From the NCBI RefSeq assembly GCF_022440845.1, contig NZ_JAKNTO010000001.1, positions 3,100,001 to 3,164,000 of the forward strand: a stretch of 64,000 nucleotides of DNA, written 5' to 3'. A program made the position numbers and the translations under genes. Shown in pieces: positions 25,973 to 34,647 of the stretch. The stretch comes from Ruminococcus sp. OA3 (GTDB lineage Bacteria > Bacillota > Clostridia > Lachnospirales > Lachnospiraceae). Below the pieces are notes generated by a model. It ran no database searches. It saw nothing but the letters and a program-made list of their open reading frames with translations, and was not told the DNA's origin. Positions within the stretch are counted from its first letter, which is position 1. Every line of letters begins with the position of its first letter.

Positions 25973-26217
25973 CGCTCATCGAACAAGCTTCGCACTAAGC
26001 TCGTAAATGCCTTGCTAAGGGCTCAGCTTTCGCTCATCGAACAAGCTTCGCACTAAGCTCGTAAATGCCTCGCTAAGGGCTCAGCTTTCGCTCATCGAAC
26101 AAACTTCGCACTAAGCTCGAAAAGACCTCGCTAAGTTAACGGGTATCTTCGATTCGCTTCGCTCATCGAACAAACTTCGCACTAAGCTCGTAAAGACCTC
26201 GCTAAGTGCTCAGTTTT
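25973..26217. repeat. 58-bp direct-repeat array between pta and ackA
   Basis: Four copies of a unit starting CGCTCATCGAAC occur at 25973, 26031, 26089 and 26160. The first three have an exact 58-bp period. The last is offset by 71 bp because of an inserted stretch containing TTCGATTCGCTTCGCT. Units differ by a few bases. The array runs into the pta stop codon, whose CTGAGC matches the repeat (AGCTGAGC). It contains small AGCTT/AAGCT inverted repeats but no spacers of the CRISPR kind. It probably lies within the pta-ackA transcript. Nothing else is seen in 25866-26209. Confidence 0.85.
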
Positions 26218-27202
26218 GGCACTGTACCGCTGTGATGGCTACTACTCCTACGATATCTTCTGCAGAGCATCCTCTGGAAAGATCGTTGACCGGAGCTGCA
26301 ATACCCTGGGTAACCGGTCCGTATGCTTCTGCCTTAGCCAGTCTCTGAACCAGTTTGTATCCGATATTTCCTGCATCAAGGTCCGGGAAGATCAGCGTGT
26401 TGGCCTGTCCTGCTACCGGGCTGTTCGGAGCTTTGGAAGCGCCTACACTGGGAACGATCGCTGCGTCAAGCTGCAGTTCCCCGTCCAGTTTCAGATCCGG
26501 ATAGTTTTCTTTTGCGATTTTTACTGCTTCTGTTACTTTATCAATATCGGCGTGTTTTGCACTTCCCATTGTTGAGTGTGACAGGAATGCAATTTTCGGT
26601 TCTTCGCCAACCAGAAGTTTAAAGGATTCTGCTGAGGATTCTGCGATTGCAGCCAGTTCTTCCGGATTTGGATTCTGGTTCAGCCCGCAGTCAGCAAATA
26701 CGAAAGTACCATTAGCACCATACTCACAGTTCGGAACGGACATCAGGAAAAATGCAGATACAAGTTTTGTACCTGGTTTCGTTTTCAGAATCTGCAGGCA
26801 TGGACGCAGAGTGTCTGCTGTAGAGTGGCATGCACCGGAAACCATTCCGTCAGCATCGCCCATTTTTACCATCATAACTCCGTAGTACAGATACTGGTTG
26901 AGCATGATCTCTTTTGCTTTATCTTCTGTCATGCCTTTGCTGCCTCTTAATTCAACCAGTTTGTCAATATAAGACTGTGTCTTATCAGAAGTTGCCGGGT
27001 CCACTACGACTGCTCCTGTGATATCCAGTCCTTCGCTTCCCGCTTTTACAGCGTCTTCGCTTCCCACCAGAACTACATTTGCAATATCTTCTTTTAAGAT
27101 CTGTGCAACTGCCTCATACGTTCTTCTGTCTTCTGTCTCCGGAAGTACGATTGTTTTTTTGTCAGCTCTCGCCCTGTCTTTAATTACGTCAATAAATCCC
27201 AT
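26210..27202 (-). CDS. pta: phosphate acetyltransferase
   Basis: Converts acetyl-CoA plus phosphate to acetyl phosphate. 330 residues, the short single-domain form, with LPETEDRRTYEAVAQIL, MVSGACHSTADTLRP, FADCGLNQNP, ESAESFKLLVG, LSHSTMGSAKH, DGELQLDAAIVP and FPDLDAGNIGYKLVQR. The ATG follows AAAGGAGTCAAAAAAATC. The leader between promoter (27401-27429) and start is almost 200 nt because a 149-bp structured element is inserted in it. Confidence 0.97.
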   Translation of the reverse strand: MGFIDVIKDRARADKKTIVLPETEDRRTYEAVAQILKEDIANVVLVGSEDAVKAGSEGLDITGAVVVDPATSDKTQSYIDKLVELRGSKGMTEDKAKEIMLNQYLYYGVMMVKMGDADGMVSGACHSTADTLRPCLQILKTKPGTKLVSAFFLMSVPNCEYGANGTFVFADCGLNQNPNPEELAAIAESSAESFKLLVGEEPKIAFLSHSTMGSAKHADIDKVTEAVKIAKENYPDLKLDGELQLDAAIVPSVGASKAPNSPVAGQANTLIFPDLDAGNIGYKLVQRLAKAEAYGPVTQGIAAPVNDLSRGCSAEDIVGVVAITAVQCQN

Positions 27203-27230
27203 GATTTTTTTGACTCCTTTCGTTTTATAC

Positions 27231-27399
27231 TAATTCATTTTAACAGTTCAGACGGCGAGAAAATTTGTACAGAATCAAGCGTTATACTTGTTTATAAGAC
27301 TGATTCTATACAGATTTTCACATTGGATGAACATCCGATGCTTCCTGTCCGGTTACGCCGGACAGGAAGATGCCCCGTCTGAACTGTTTTAATTCATTT
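27231..27399. mobile_element. 149-bp MITE-like structured element with 10-bp flanking direct repeats, in the pta leader
   Basis: The element proper is 27241-27389. Perfect 14-bp terminal inverted repeats (27242-27255 and 27375-27388, AACAGTTCAGACGG and its complement) close it. TAATTCATTT occurs exactly at 27231-27240 and 27390-27399, like a target-site duplication. Inside are a 12-bp perfect hairpin (27341-27369), a small GGATG/CATCC hairpin (27321-27340) and a long stem (27259-27277 with 27301-27319). As RNA, the termini plus three hairpins would make a four-way junction. There is no ORF. A short relative lies at 10012-10061. It sits between the pta -10 box and the pta ATG. Confidence 0.8.
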
Positions 27400-27400
27400 C

Positions 27401-27429
27401 ATTATACCCCCAATACCCTTGTATTTCAA
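27401..27429 (-). promoter_or_regulatory. sigma-A promoter of pta-ackA
   Basis: On the minus strand TTGAAA (27424-27429), a 17-bp spacer and TATAAT (27401-27406). The -10 box ends 2 bp from the 10-bp direct repeat flanking the element, so the element is transcribed from almost its first base. Confidence 0.85.
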
Positions 27430-27447
27430 GCATTTCAATGGTAGAAT
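27419..27447 (+). promoter_or_regulatory. promoter of tmcAL
   Basis: TTGTAT (27419-27424), a 17-bp spacer and TAGAAT (27442-27447) preceded by TGG (extended -10), about 100 nt upstream of the tmcAL ATG. It overlaps the divergent pta promoter, so polymerases at the two may compete. Confidence 0.6.
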
Positions 27448-27546
27448 ACTGGATAATTCAATGTATTTTTTGAGGTGCAAGAACTGAATAAAAACTTTCG
27501 CCTATTCCTGACCAAAACCGCTGCAAATGTGGTATAGGAGGTAATC

Positions 27547-28776
27547 ATGAAAACAACGGGACTTATCACAGAATATAATCCGTTTCACAACGGTCATAAA
27601 TATCATATTGAAAAAGCCAGGGAAGTCACAGGCGCTGACTACGTGATTGCCGTTATGAGCGGAAATTTTGTGCAGCGCGGTTCCTGCGCTGTCACAGACA
27701 AATATACCCGGGCTGCCATGGCACTCTCCGAAGGAGCCTCCCTCGTCCTGGAACTCCCGGTTTGTTTCGCAACAGGGAGCGCTGAATTTTTTGCCCGTGG
27801 GGCAGTCCGCATCCTCAGCCAGACCAATGTAACAGATTACATCTGTTTCGGATGCGAACATGCCAACCTTCAGCTCTTTCATGAAATATCCTCTGTTTTA
27901 ACGGAAGAGCCAGAGACGTACCGGCGTGTCTTAAGATCAGAACTCTCACAGGGACAGTCATATCCTGCTGCCCGCCAGCAGGCTCTGTCCGCCTGTCTGC
28001 CTGAACTCAGGATAGATACGTTTCTTAAGTCCCCAAATAATATTCTGGGACTGGAATACATCAGGGCTCTGAATCAGGAGCACAATACAATCGCTCCATT
28101 CCCCATACAGCGCATCGGTAGCAGCTATCACGACGAGACTCTGACCGGCACTTACAGTTCAGCCACGGCTGTCCGCAGAGAGATCCATGAGCAGCAGATT
28201 TCCGCTTCAGCGTTGGAAAAGATTCCTCCACAGGCGGCCGCGATCCTGAAACAGCATCTTGAGAACCGTGGGAGTCTTAATATCGACAGTTTCTCGGCAC
28301 TGCTTAAATATACCCTGCTGTCAGAAAGTACCACTTCCCTGTGCCGTTATCAGGATATGACAGAGGCTCTCGCAAACCGCATACTGAACCGTCTAAATGA
28401 TTTTATGGAAATCAGCTCCTTTATTTCACTGCTGAAAACCCGGGAACTGACGTATTCCCGCATCTCTCGTGCCCTTCTGCATGTGCTGCTGAAACTTACC
28501 GGTGAGGACCTTGCACGTTCTCTCCGGCAGGAGAGCAGTTACCTGCGCATTCTCGGCTTCCGGAAAGATGCCGCTGCACTTTTAAAAGAACTGAAACTGA
28601 AAAGTACTGTGCCCATCATCACAAAACCCTCAGATGCAGCCGGCTATCTCAATGTATCCGCGCTAAAAACATTCGAACAGGACATCCGCGCCGCCCACAT
28701 CTACGAAACCCTCATGACTGACGCCTATCATACCCCCTTCCAACACGAGTACACCCGCACCCCGGTCATCATCTGA
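27547..28776 (+). CDS. tmcAL: tRNA(Met) cytidine acetate ligase TmcAL
   Basis: Makes N4-acetylcytidine at the wobble position of elongator tRNA-Met, using acetate and ATP. 409 residues. The nucleotidyltransferase start GLITEYNPFHNGHKYHI contains the HxGH-type motif, followed by VMSGNFVQRGSCAVTDK, ELPVCFATGSAEFFA, SPNNILGLEYIRAL and GSSYHDETL. It is preceded by ATAGGAGGTAATC. It is divergent from pta-ackA, the acetate pathway that supplies its substrate; a functional link is only suggested. Confidence 0.95.
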   Translation: MKTTGLITEYNPFHNGHKYHIEKAREVTGADYVIAVMSGNFVQRGSCAVTDKYTRAAMALSEGASLVLELPVCFATGSAEFFARGAVRILSQTNVTDYICFGCEHANLQLFHEISSVLTEEPETYRRVLRSELSQGQSYPAARQQALSACLPELRIDTFLKSPNNILGLEYIRALNQEHNTIAPFPIQRIGSSYHDETLTGTYSSATAVRREIHEQQISASALEKIPPQAAAILKQHLENRGSLNIDSFSALLKYTLLSESTTSLCRYQDMTEALANRILNRLNDFMEISSFISLLKTRELTYSRISRALLHVLLKLTGEDLARSLRQESSYLRILGFRKDAAALLKELKLKSTVPIITKPSDAAGYLNVSALKTFEQDIRAAHIYETLMTDAYHTPFQHEYTRTPVII

Positions 28777-28790
28777 CCAGAGTGCGGGTG
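28752..28790 (+). other. hairpin across the tmcAL stop
   Basis: CACCCGCAC/GTGCGGGTG arms (9 bp) with an inner GGTCA/TGACC stem enclose the tmcAL stop codon. No T-run follows. It is probably a 3'-end stabiliser or part of the termination region with the hairpin at 28867. Confidence 0.5.
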
Positions 28791-28866
28791 TCTCACATGC
28801 AGGTATAAGGACTTCCCCATTCAGCCCTTACACGAGCAAATCGGTCTTTCATCCCTCACGTATTTT

Positions 28867-28901
28867 AACATTTATAACGCCAGTTATAAATGTTAGTTTT
28901 T
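28867..28901. terminator. convergent terminator between tmcAL and the UPF0210 gene
   Basis: A perfect 12-bp stem AACATTTATAAC/GTTATAAATGTT with a GCCA loop is followed by AGTTTTT on the plus strand. The UPF0210 stop codon (28893-28895) is inside the right arm. Confidence 0.8.
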
Positions 28902-30257
28902 AAAACTGTGAACCGGAGCCGGTATCCTTCCCCCTCTGTTTACAAACGCATCACATCCAAAGGTATTGACCGGCATAACCGGGGCGTAACCCAGCAGGCC
29001 GCCGAATTCCACCGTTTCCCCGACGCCCTTTCCTATCACAGGGATAATACGTACAGCCGTTGTCTTCTGATTAATCATACCGATCGCCATCTCGTCCGCG
29101 ATAATTCCAGCGATCGTCGTTGCCTTTGTATCCCCCGGTATAGCAATCATATCAAGTCCGACGGAGCAGACACATGTCATAGCTTCCAGCTTCTCGAGTG
29201 TCAGCGCCCCCGCGATCACCGCATCAATCATTCCCTGGTCCTCGCTGACCGGAATAAACGCCCCGCTCAATCCTCCCACATAAGAGGAAGCCATGATGCC
29301 GCCTTTCTTTACCTGGTCATTCAGCATGGCAAGCGCCGCCGTTGTACCCGGAGCACCGGCTGCTTCCAGTCCGATCTCCTGCAGGATCTCTGCGACACTG
29401 TCGCCGATCGCCGGCGTCGGTGCCAGGGACAGATCGATAATCCCAAAAGGTATGCCCAGCCTCTTTGATGCCTCCTGAGCTACCAGCTGTCCGACACGTG
29501 TAATCTTAAATGCCGTCTTCTTGATCGTCTCACACAGCACCTCAAAATTTTGCCCTCGTACCTGTTCCAGCGCATATTTCACAACACCCGGTCCGCTGAC
29601 GCCCACATTGATGATCGCATCGGCCTCCGTCACGCCGTGAAAAGCACCCGCCATAAACGGATTATCGTCCGGCGCGTTGCAGAATACCACCAGCTTTGCA
29701 CAGCCAAGGGAATCATTCTCTTTGCTGCAATTTGCTGTCTGCAGTACAATATCCCCCATCAGACGCACTGCATCCATATTGATTCCCGTTTTAGTAGAGC
29801 CGAGGTTGACGGAACTGCATACACGTTCTGTACACGCCAGAGCATCCGGGATCGAACGGATTAAAAGTTCATCTGCTTTCGTCATTCCCTTCGAGACCAG
29901 CGCAGAGTATCCGCCGATAAAGTTGACCCCGACTTCCTTTGCCGCCCTGTCAAGCGTTTTTGCCAGGGTCACAAAATCCTCCGGCCTTGTGCATGCCGCG
30001 CCGCCCACAAGCGCCATCGGTGTAATGGAAATTCTTTTATTGACGATCGGAATGCCATATTCTGCAGAAATGTCTTCCCCTGTTTTTACAAGTTCCTTCG
30101 CCGTTGCGGTGATCTTATCATAAATCCGGCTGCTGACCGTCAGAAGATCATCATCGATGCAGTCCAGAAGACTGATTCCCATTGTGATCGTACGGACATC
30201 CAGATTCTCCTGTTCAATCATCTTGTTCGTTTCATTGACTTCAAATATATTGATCAT
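28893..30257 (-). CDS. UPF0210 / DUF711 (PFL-like) protein
   Basis: 454 residues, full length for UPF0210. Recognisable blocks include [25 protein letters not shown]-like [61 protein letters not shown] and [18 protein letters not shown]. The family has an unusual pyruvate-formate-lyase-like fold with no known reaction. It follows the ACT protein by 18 nt; the ACT/UPF0210 pair is widely conserved, which suggests that the ACT protein senses a ligand for it. Confidence 0.93.
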   Translation of the reverse strand: MINIFEVNETNKMIEQENLDVRTITMGISLLDCIDDDLLTVSSRIYDKITATAKELVKTGEDISAEYGIPIVNKRISITPMALVGGAACTRPEDFVTLAKTLDRAAKEVGVNFIGGYSALVSKGMTKADELLIRSIPDALACTERVCSSVNLGSTKTGINMDAVRLMGDIVLQTANCSKENDSLGCAKLVVFCNAPDDNPFMAGAFHGVTEADAIINVGVSGPGVVKYALEQVRGQNFEVLCETIKKTAFKITRVGQLVAQEASKRLGIPFGIIDLSLAPTPAIGDSVAEILQEIGLEAAGAPGTTAALAMLNDQVKKGGIMASSYVGGLSGAFIPVSEDQGMIDAVIAGALTLEKLEAMTCVCSVGLDMIAIPGDTKATTIAGIIADEMAIGMINQKTTAVRIIPVIGKGVGETVEFGGLLGYAPVMPVNTFGCDAFVNRGGRIPAPVHSFKN

Positions 30258-30275
30258 TATAACGTCTCCTCGTAT

Positions 30276-30548
30276 TTAGATGCGGTGCATTCTGTTAAAT
30301 ATATCTTCGTGCTGGCAGCGGATGACAACTCCGATCTCTTCTCCCAGTTCTTTCATCTCTTCTGCCAGTTCTCCCGTGCCCTTGCCGCATGCTGAAGTGT
30401 CCGTCACCATCATCATATTAAAGTATCCGTCTACGATCGTCTGCGAAATATCCAGAATGTTGATCCGATGATCAGCCAGATACGCACATACCCTCGCTAT
30501 GATTCCTACAGTATCTTTTCCCACCACAGTAATAATCGTTTTTTCCAT
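30276..30548 (-). CDS. ACT-domain protein UPF0237
   Basis: 90 residues forming a single ACT domain: TIITVVGKDTVGIIARVCAYL, NILDISQTI, FNMMMVTD. ACT domains bind amino acids or other small ligands. It precedes the UPF0210 gene and follows walJ by 55 nt, so walJ may belong to a separate operon. No regulatory site is evident. Confidence 0.92.
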   Translation of the reverse strand: MEKTIITVVGKDTVGIIARVCAYLADHRINILDISQTIVDGYFNMMMVTDTSACGKGTGELAEEMKELGEEIGVVIRCQHEDIFNRMHRI

Positions 30549-30603
30549 CTCATCCTCCTGTACCGCAACGGCTGCGGTTTTTCTTTATATTTTTTGATAT
30601 GTA

Positions 30604-31401
30604 TCAAATCTCAGCCATCTTTGAAATACTCTCACGGCTCGCTACCGAAATATCAAAATCACATGCTCTGTAAGGATTATCTCCCATCGTCACTTCCGAA
30701 CACACAGTCTCATATGCAAGTGCCTCATAATTATTCTCTCTGCTCAAATGACCCAGAAGTATTTTCTTCAGGTTGTCGTGAAGCAGGCTGCACAGCAGTT
30801 TGCCGGCAGATTCATTTGACAGATGTCCTCTGTTCCCCAGGATTCTGCGCTTCAGATAATATGGGTATTTCCCCACCTGCAGCATGTTTACATCATGATT
30901 TGCTTCCAGAAGAAGCGCATCCAGATTCTGAAGATTGGAAATAATATAATCTGAATATTCACCCATATCCGTCGCAATACCAATGGTCTGTTCCCCATGT
31001 TCCAGTCTGTATCCAACCGGCTGCGCCGCATCATGGGAAATGGAAAATGGATGGACCATCATATCTTTGATCTGATATGGTTCATCTGCACGGATCTCAT
31101 GGAAAATTCCTTCCGGCAGTCTGCCAAGCGTACTCATCTGTTCCATGGCACCAATCGTCCCGGCTGTTGCATAGATCGGAATCCGATGCTTTCTTGCGAT
31201 AACTCCCAGTCCTTTAATATGGTCGGAATGTTCGTGCGTGATCAAAATGCCGTCAATATCGGAAGTCGTCCGGTCAATTTCATTCAGCCCAAACTCTATC
31301 CTCTTTCCGCTGATTCCGACATCCACAAGCAGGCTGGTATTTTCACTCCCTGCAAAAATACAGTTACCGCTGCTTCCGCTCGCTATACTACATAATCTCA
31401 T
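30604..31401 (-). CDS. walJ: metallo-beta-lactamase-fold hydrolase WalJ/YycJ
   Basis: 265 residues with LCSIASGSSGNCIFAG, the metal motif THEHSDHIKGL, SHDAAQPVGYRLE, ATDMGEY and LEANHD, matching YycJ/WalJ 5'-3' exonuclease-type MBL proteins. In other Firmicutes walJ lies next to walRK; here it does not. The ATG (31401) overlaps the coaE stop as ATGA, and GGAGGACACC precedes it. Confidence 0.88.
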   Translation of the reverse strand: MRLCSIASGSSGNCIFAGSENTSLLVDVGISGKRIEFGLNEIDRTTSDIDGILITHEHSDHIKGLGVIARKHRIPIYATAGTIGAMEQMSTLGRLPEGIFHEIRADEPYQIKDMMVHPFSISHDAAQPVGYRLEHGEQTIGIATDMGEYSDYIISNLQNLDALLLEANHDVNMLQVGKYPYYLKRRILGNRGHLSNESAGKLLCSLLHDNLKKILLGHLSRENNYEALAYETVCSEVTMGDNPYRACDFDISVASRESISKMAEI

Positions 31402-32015
31402 GGTGTCCTCCATTGTTTCATCCTGGCTTCTATCTGTCTTGCCGTATTTTCAAATGTTCCGCTGTTATCAATTGTAATATCGCAGCGTTTCTTAAATTCC
31501 TCTTCATCCAGCTGATTCGCGATCATCTGAGTGATCTTGGCATCGCTGTAATTCCGGCTTTTTTTCAATCTTTCCCGGCGCACACTCTGATGGGCATAAA
31601 TATACCACACTTCGTCACAAATTTCATCATAATGTTCTTCCAGAAGCAGAGCAGCTTCCAGAAAAAAGTACGTCTTCCCCTGTTCTGCTGCAGCTTCTAT
31701 CTGCTCAGATATATATTTGCGGACGGCCGGATGAATGATACGGCTGAGCGCTTCCAGCTGCGCATGATCCTGATACACGATCCGCGCAATCCGGGAGCGG
31801 TCGAGTTCACCGTCTTCATCCAGTACCCCGTCCCCAAAAAGCCGGCGGACCGGTTCATAGCATGCCTGCCCGGATTTCATCAGCAGATGTCCTGCATGAT
31901 CCGCAAGCAGGACAGCCGCATCATAGTTTCCGGCAATATATTTCATCACTTCGCTTTTTCCCGAGCCGACCCCGCCGGTGACCCCGATCATCTTCATGCG
32001 TTTATTTTGCCTCAT
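31398..32015 (-). CDS. coaE: dephospho-CoA kinase
   Basis: Last step of coenzyme A synthesis. 205 residues with P-loop GVTGGVGSGKSEVM, LLADHAGH, RRLFGDGVLDEDGELDRSRIARIVY and VLEAALLLEE-like FLEAALLLEEH. The start is placed at 32015, overlapping the polA end by 14 bp; an alternative ATG lies at 31997. polA-coaE-walJ are coupled by overlaps. Confidence 0.93.
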   Translation of the reverse strand: MRQNKRMKMIGVTGGVGSGKSEVMKYIAGNYDAAVLLADHAGHLLMKSGQACYEPVRRLFGDGVLDEDGELDRSRIARIVYQDHAQLEALSRIIHPAVRKYISEQIEAAAEQGKTYFFLEAALLLEEHYDEICDEVWYIYAHQSVRRERLKKSRNYSDAKITQMIANQLDEEEFKKRCDITIDNSGTFENTARQIEARMKQWRTP

Positions 32016-34635
32016 ACCAGTTCTCTCCCTGGTGCATATCTACTTCCAGCGGCACTGCAAGATCAGCAGCCCCCTGCATTTCCGTACGGAGGATTTCCGA
32101 GACCTCATCTGTCTCCTCCCGGTATGCTTCGATTAACAGTTCATCGTGCACCTGCAGGATCAGGCGCGAACGCAGATTGCGTTCTTTCAGCCGTTCATTG
32201 ACACGAATCATCGCAATTTTAATAATATCTGCCGCCGTTCCCTGAATCGGGGAATTCATCGCAACACGTTCTCCAAAAGATCGCTGCATAAAATTGCTGG
32301 ACGACAATTCCGGGATCGGCCGTCTTCTGCCGAACAGCGTTTCGGCATATCCCTTCTTTTTTGCATCCGCAACAAGACCGTCCAGATACTGTTTGATCTT
32401 TGGATATGTCTCAAAATATTTTTCAATATAATCCGCGGCTTCTTTTCTGGTGATGCTTAAGTCCTGACTGAGTCCGAATGAACTGATGCCATAGACAATT
32501 CCAAAGTTAACTGCCTTTGCATTTCTTCGCTGCAGGTCCGTCACTTCTGAAAACGGAGTGTGGAACACCTGGGAAGCGGTGATTCTGTGAATATCCCTTG
32601 CCTCGCGGTATGCCTCGATCAATGTCTCATCCCCGGAGCAATGCGCCAGCACGCGCAGCTCGATCTGAGAGTAATCCGCATCCAGGAACACACAGTCCTC
32701 CTTCGGGATAAAAACCTTGCGGATCAGTCTTCCAAGTTCCATCCGTATCGGAATATTCTGCAGGTTGGGTTCGGTGCTGCTGATCCTTCCCGTAGCCGTG
32801 ATCGTCTGATTAAAGTTCGAATGAATCCTGCCGTCCTCGCCAATATATCCTGCAAGCCCGTCGGCGTAGGTGGATTTTAATTTTGTCAGCTGCCGGTATT
32901 CTAAAATATCTGTCACGATTTCATGATCGGGTGCCAGTTTATCAAGTACGTCTGCGGCTGTTGAATACCCTGTTTTTGTCTTTTTGGCACCCGGAAGTTT
33001 CAGTTTCTCAAACAGAATCACACCCAACTGTTTCGGAGAGTTGATATTAAACTTCTCGCCTGCCTTTTCATAAATGAGCTCTTCCAGCTCCAATATCCGC
33101 ACCTGCAGCTGATCCCCGTATACTTTCAGTTCATCTTTTGCTGCACGGATACCTTCTTTTTCCATATCATGCAAGACAAAGACAAGGGGCAGTTCAATCT
33201 CCCGGTACAATCCCAGCATGCCCTTATCTTCCAGAAGCTTTTCAAGCGGTTGTTTAGCCGCAAATGCTGTGTAGCTCATATAACACGCAAAACGCATCAC
33301 GGCTTCTGGTCTCTGAACCAGCGCATCCCGCAGCGAAAGCTTTCCCAGCAAATCTTCTTTCGAGGGAAACATCAGACCCAGAATTTCTTTCGCAATATCA
33401 TCATACGTATAGGCAGACTTCAGAGGATTATTCAGGTAAGCGGCAACCCCGATGTCAAACACGCTGTTTTTATTTTTCGGTTCTGCAACAGCAAGCGCCT
33501 GCTTAATGTCCAGCATCGCAGTTACGTTGTTGCAGTCAATCAGCGAACCGATTTTATCTTTCAGGTAATCCGCGGTGACAAAACCCTGTACCGGCAGAAA
33601 GCAAATAGCATCCGCCGACTCAGCCAGCGCGGCTCCCAGCAGTTCCCCATCCTGGATCAGCAGATACATACCGATATCTGCTGATTCCGAAAATCTGGAA
33701 AACACCGACTCCACTTCCGTCAGCTCAGAGGCCGTTTGAAACGAATCTTCCACATCCGGAACCGGTGATTCACAGGAAAAGCGTGACAGAAGATTTTTAA
33801 ACTCCAGTTCTTTGAAATACTGGTAAGCCTCCGGAGTAAACAGATCTTTTAATCTGGCAGATTCAGGTTCAAATGCAACCGGACTCTCCGTGTTGATGGT
33901 AGCAAGTTCTCTGCTCAGCACTGCAAGGTCATAATGATCCCGCAGTGATTCCCGGGCTTTATTGGGTTTAACCTCCTCCAGATGTTCATGGGCGTTCTCG
34001 ATACTCCCATATTCTGCGATCAGCTTTGTCGCCGTCTTTTCGCCAACTCCGGGAATTCCCGGTATATTGTCAGAGCTGTCTCCCATCAGACCTTTCAGTT
34101 CAATGATCTGAGCAGGTGTCACTTGGTATCTCTCCAGGACATCTGCTGCATGATAATCTTCGGTGACCGTCTTGCCACCCTTCGTCTTCGGAATACGTAT
34201 CTTGATCTTTTCTGTCGCAAGCTGCAGCAGGTCACGGTCTCCTGATACGATGGTCACCTCCATGCCCTGTGCTTCGCTTTTTTTCGCCACAGTTCCCAGC
34301 AGGTCGTCCGCCTCATACCCCTCCATGGAGATCAGGCAGACTCCCATAGCCGCCAGCACCTCCTTCAGCAGTGGGACCTGCTCTTTAAGCTCCTGCGGCA
34401 TCGGTTTTCTCGTTCCCTTGTACGCCTCGTACTTCTCATGCCGGAACGTCGGTGCATGCACATCAAAAGCAACCGACAGATACTGCGGCTGCTCCTCTTC
34501 CAACGTCTTAAATAAAATATTCAAAAAACCATACACGGCATTCGTATGCTTCCCATCCGCATTTGTCAGATCCGGTATGCCGTAAAACGCACGGTTGATA
34601 ATACTGTGTCCGTCAACTAAAACTATTTTCTCCAT
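32002..34635 (-). CDS. polA: DNA polymerase I
   Basis: Repair and Okazaki-fragment processing polymerase. 877 residues. The 5'-3' nuclease is residues 1-290 (VDGHSIINRAFYG, EADDLLGT, VSGDRDLLQL, GVGEKTATKLI). A middle 3'-5' exonuclease-like region is degenerate: where the D-x-E should be it reads SADIGMYLLIQ, so proofreading is probably absent, as in several Firmicutes PolA. The polymerase has motif A DADYSQIELRVLAH, motif B RRNAKAVNFGIVYGISSFG and motif C QVHDELLIE. It is upstream of coaE. Confidence 0.96.
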   Translation of the reverse strand: MEKIVLVDGHSIINRAFYGIPDLTNADGKHTNAVYGFLNILFKTLEEEQPQYLSVAFDVHAPTFRHEKYEAYKGTRKPMPQELKEQVPLLKEVLAAMGVCLISMEGYEADDLLGTVAKKSEAQGMEVTIVSGDRDLLQLATEKIKIRIPKTKGGKTVTEDYHAADVLERYQVTPAQIIELKGLMGDSSDNIPGIPGVGEKTATKLIAEYGSIENAHEHLEEVKPNKARESLRDHYDLAVLSRELATINTESPVAFEPESARLKDLFTPEAYQYFKELEFKNLLSRFSCESPVPDVEDSFQTASELTEVESVFSRFSESADIGMYLLIQDGELLGAALAESADAICFLPVQGFVTADYLKDKIGSLIDCNNVTAMLDIKQALAVAEPKNKNSVFDIGVAAYLNNPLKSAYTYDDIAKEILGLMFPSKEDLLGKLSLRDALVQRPEAVMRFACYMSYTAFAAKQPLEKLLEDKGMLGLYREIELPLVFVLHDMEKEGIRAAKDELKVYGDQLQVRILELEELIYEKAGEKFNINSPKQLGVILFEKLKLPGAKKTKTGYSTAADVLDKLAPDHEIVTDILEYRQLTKLKSTYADGLAGYIGEDGRIHSNFNQTITATGRISSTEPNLQNIPIRMELGRLIRKVFIPKEDCVFLDADYSQIELRVLAHCSGDETLIEAYREARDIHRITASQVFHTPFSEVTDLQRRNAKAVNFGIVYGISSFGLSQDLSITRKEAADYIEKYFETYPKIKQYLDGLVADAKKKGYAETLFGRRRPIPELSSSNFMQRSFGERVAMNSPIQGTAADIIKIAMIRVNERLKERNLRSRLILQVHDELLIEAYREETDEVSEILRTEMQGAADLAVPLEVDMHQGENWYEAK

Positions 34636-34647
34636 TTATGTCTCCTC

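Noticed and set aside
25973-26217. CRISPR array
   Set aside because: Repeats of 58 bp directly abut one another without unique spacers, and no cas genes are present.
27241-27389. Insertion sequence
   Set aside because: There is no transposase frame of any length inside; at most it is a non-autonomous element.
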